A stretch of DNA of 64,000 nucleotides from Pseudo-nitzschia pungens (taxonomy: Eukaryota > Bacillariophyta > Bacillariophyceae > Bacillariales > Bacillariaceae), in the NCBI GenBank assembly GCA_037355855.1, contig CM074764.1, forward strand, positions 124,001 through 188,000. Reading direction: 5' to 3'. This document shows, one piece after another, positions 63,412-64,000 of the stretch; within the stretch, counting starts at the first letter, position 1; each line of letters begins with the position of its first letter. Below the pieces are notes generated by a model. It had not been told where the DNA came from and made no database searches. It saw only the letters and a program-made list of their open reading frames with translations. The translations under genes were made by a program, and so were the position numbers.

Positions 63412-63780
63412 TGAAGCTAATCGTAACATACCGAGAACAAGAATCGCATGACGCAAACAATGTACTTCGTATATTTATGTGCGCCGTGGCTATGTTTTTA
63501 TTGGCGGTTGGAAACCACTTCACGTGAATGGATTCGTGCCGATTCTCTGCACGAATTCCATATCACAACATTCCTCCAACTTCAAAATGTCATTTTGAAG
63601 CTAGTCGTAACTCTGTAGCTCATGTCTTTGTGCGTTCCATGGACATCTTCTTATTGGCGATTGGAATCCACTCCATTTTTTAACTGGATAAAAGTAGATT
63701 CGAACCGATTCTCAACAAGCAATGACAATTCCACACATCATAATACAACATTGAAGCTAATCGTAACCCAGGTATTTTGT
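63412..63780. repeat. Imperfect tandem repeat, units of about 155-185 bp
   Basis: TGAAGCTAATCGTAAC or a one-base variant recurs at 63412, 63596 and 63752. Each of the first two copies is followed by a GTGCG...TGG stretch, TTATTGGCGRTTGGAA and CCACT, then a GATTCG..CCGATTCTC block and an ACATCA/ATCACAACATT block. The unit is too degenerate to be recent. The third copy is incomplete. Confidence 0.7.
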
Positions 63781-64000
63781 GTGTTCCAGTATGATGCTGA
63801 AGTTCGTATTCTGCACCACATCATCCCTACTCACTTGTGAAGCAGCTGGACGATCTTGTACGGCCCAAGGTTCCTCGGGCACATGGTTGCTAATCGTGAA
63901 AAAAAAATAGTACGTCCTTTGTGGTTTCTATTCGATAGTGGCTGGTCTTCAACCGCGACGGCATCGGTAGTTTTGCTTGAAGTAAAAGTAAGGTTACGAG
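63781..64000. other. Window end, nothing recognised
   Basis: No gene or clear repeat. The last bases again contain a GTAAGGTTACGAG word. Confidence 0.4.

Noticed and set aside
1..64000. tRNA, rRNA and transposase or reverse transcriptase genes
   Set aside because: I scanned for T-arm consensus sequences and for integrase, transposase and RT motifs in the translations and found none that hold up. A tRNAscan or Pfam run would be decisive.

Overview
The window looks like nuclear DNA of a diatom, most likely a raphid pennate. This is inferred from gene content: 25-residue DUF4116-type repeat proteins, a CRAL-TRIO/DUF6824 protein, bHLH factors of a form I associate with diatoms, an FEA1/H43-like secreted protein, and several leaders with an ASAF-like motif after a signal peptide, as in plastid import through the ER. 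Genes are sparse, carry zero to two short GT-AG introns, lie on both strands and are not in operons. Between them lies repeat-rich DNA.

Layout. 0.7-2.8 kb: PlsC-type acyltransferase (-). 4.4-5.7 kb: first DUF4116 repeat gene (+), with a stray repeat at 6.0 kb. 6.7-8.6 kb: an array of ~45-bp repeats, then a cluster of GTGTCA/TGACAC palindromes. 10.7-13.0 kb: three-exon CRAL-TRIO + DUF6824 gene (+). 14.7-16.3 kb: NFACT-R protein (-). 17.3-18.1 kb: the ~45-bp repeat family again, mostly inverted relative to the first array. 19.2-26.5 kb: second (+) and third (-) DUF4116 genes, decayed extra modules, and two copies of a 300-400-bp repeat, one of which abuts the shortened 3' end of the third gene. 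26.6-27.2 kb: 150-160-bp minisatellite. 28.2-29.4 kb: degenerate RING protein (-). 30.8-32.4 kb: ABC-type ATPase with a plastid-like leader (+). 33.0-35.8 and 44.6-46.2 kb: two paralogous bHLH genes (-) with the same intron position. Between them are a conserved protein of unknown function (37.8-39.1, -), a plastid-type unknown (40.3-41.3, -) and a small secreted candidate. 48.7-49.4 kb: plastid-type unknown with a Cys-rich tail (-). 50.3-51.5 kb: plastid-type ribulose-phosphate 3-epimerase (+) with an apparent frameshift near its end. 53.4-55.2 kb: FEA1/H43-like protein with a possible GPI-anchor tail (+). 56.3-58.4 kb: Cys-cluster protein with four SUMO-interaction-like motifs (+). 60.2-61.2 kb: Cys-rich single-pass membrane protein (+).

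The DUF4116 family is the most coherent accessory system here. Three genes within 22 kb share repeat units and start context, and also upstream and 3' flanking sequence, so whole expression units were duplicated and then diverged by gain and loss of 75-bp repeats. The other genes look like ordinary dispersed nuclear genes with no evident common pathway. I found no recognisable transposase, reverse transcriptase, rRNA, tRNA or CRISPR locus by eye.

All starts were re-checked for an ATG. Exon joins are my own reading of GT/AG sites and frames and are not backed by transcripts.
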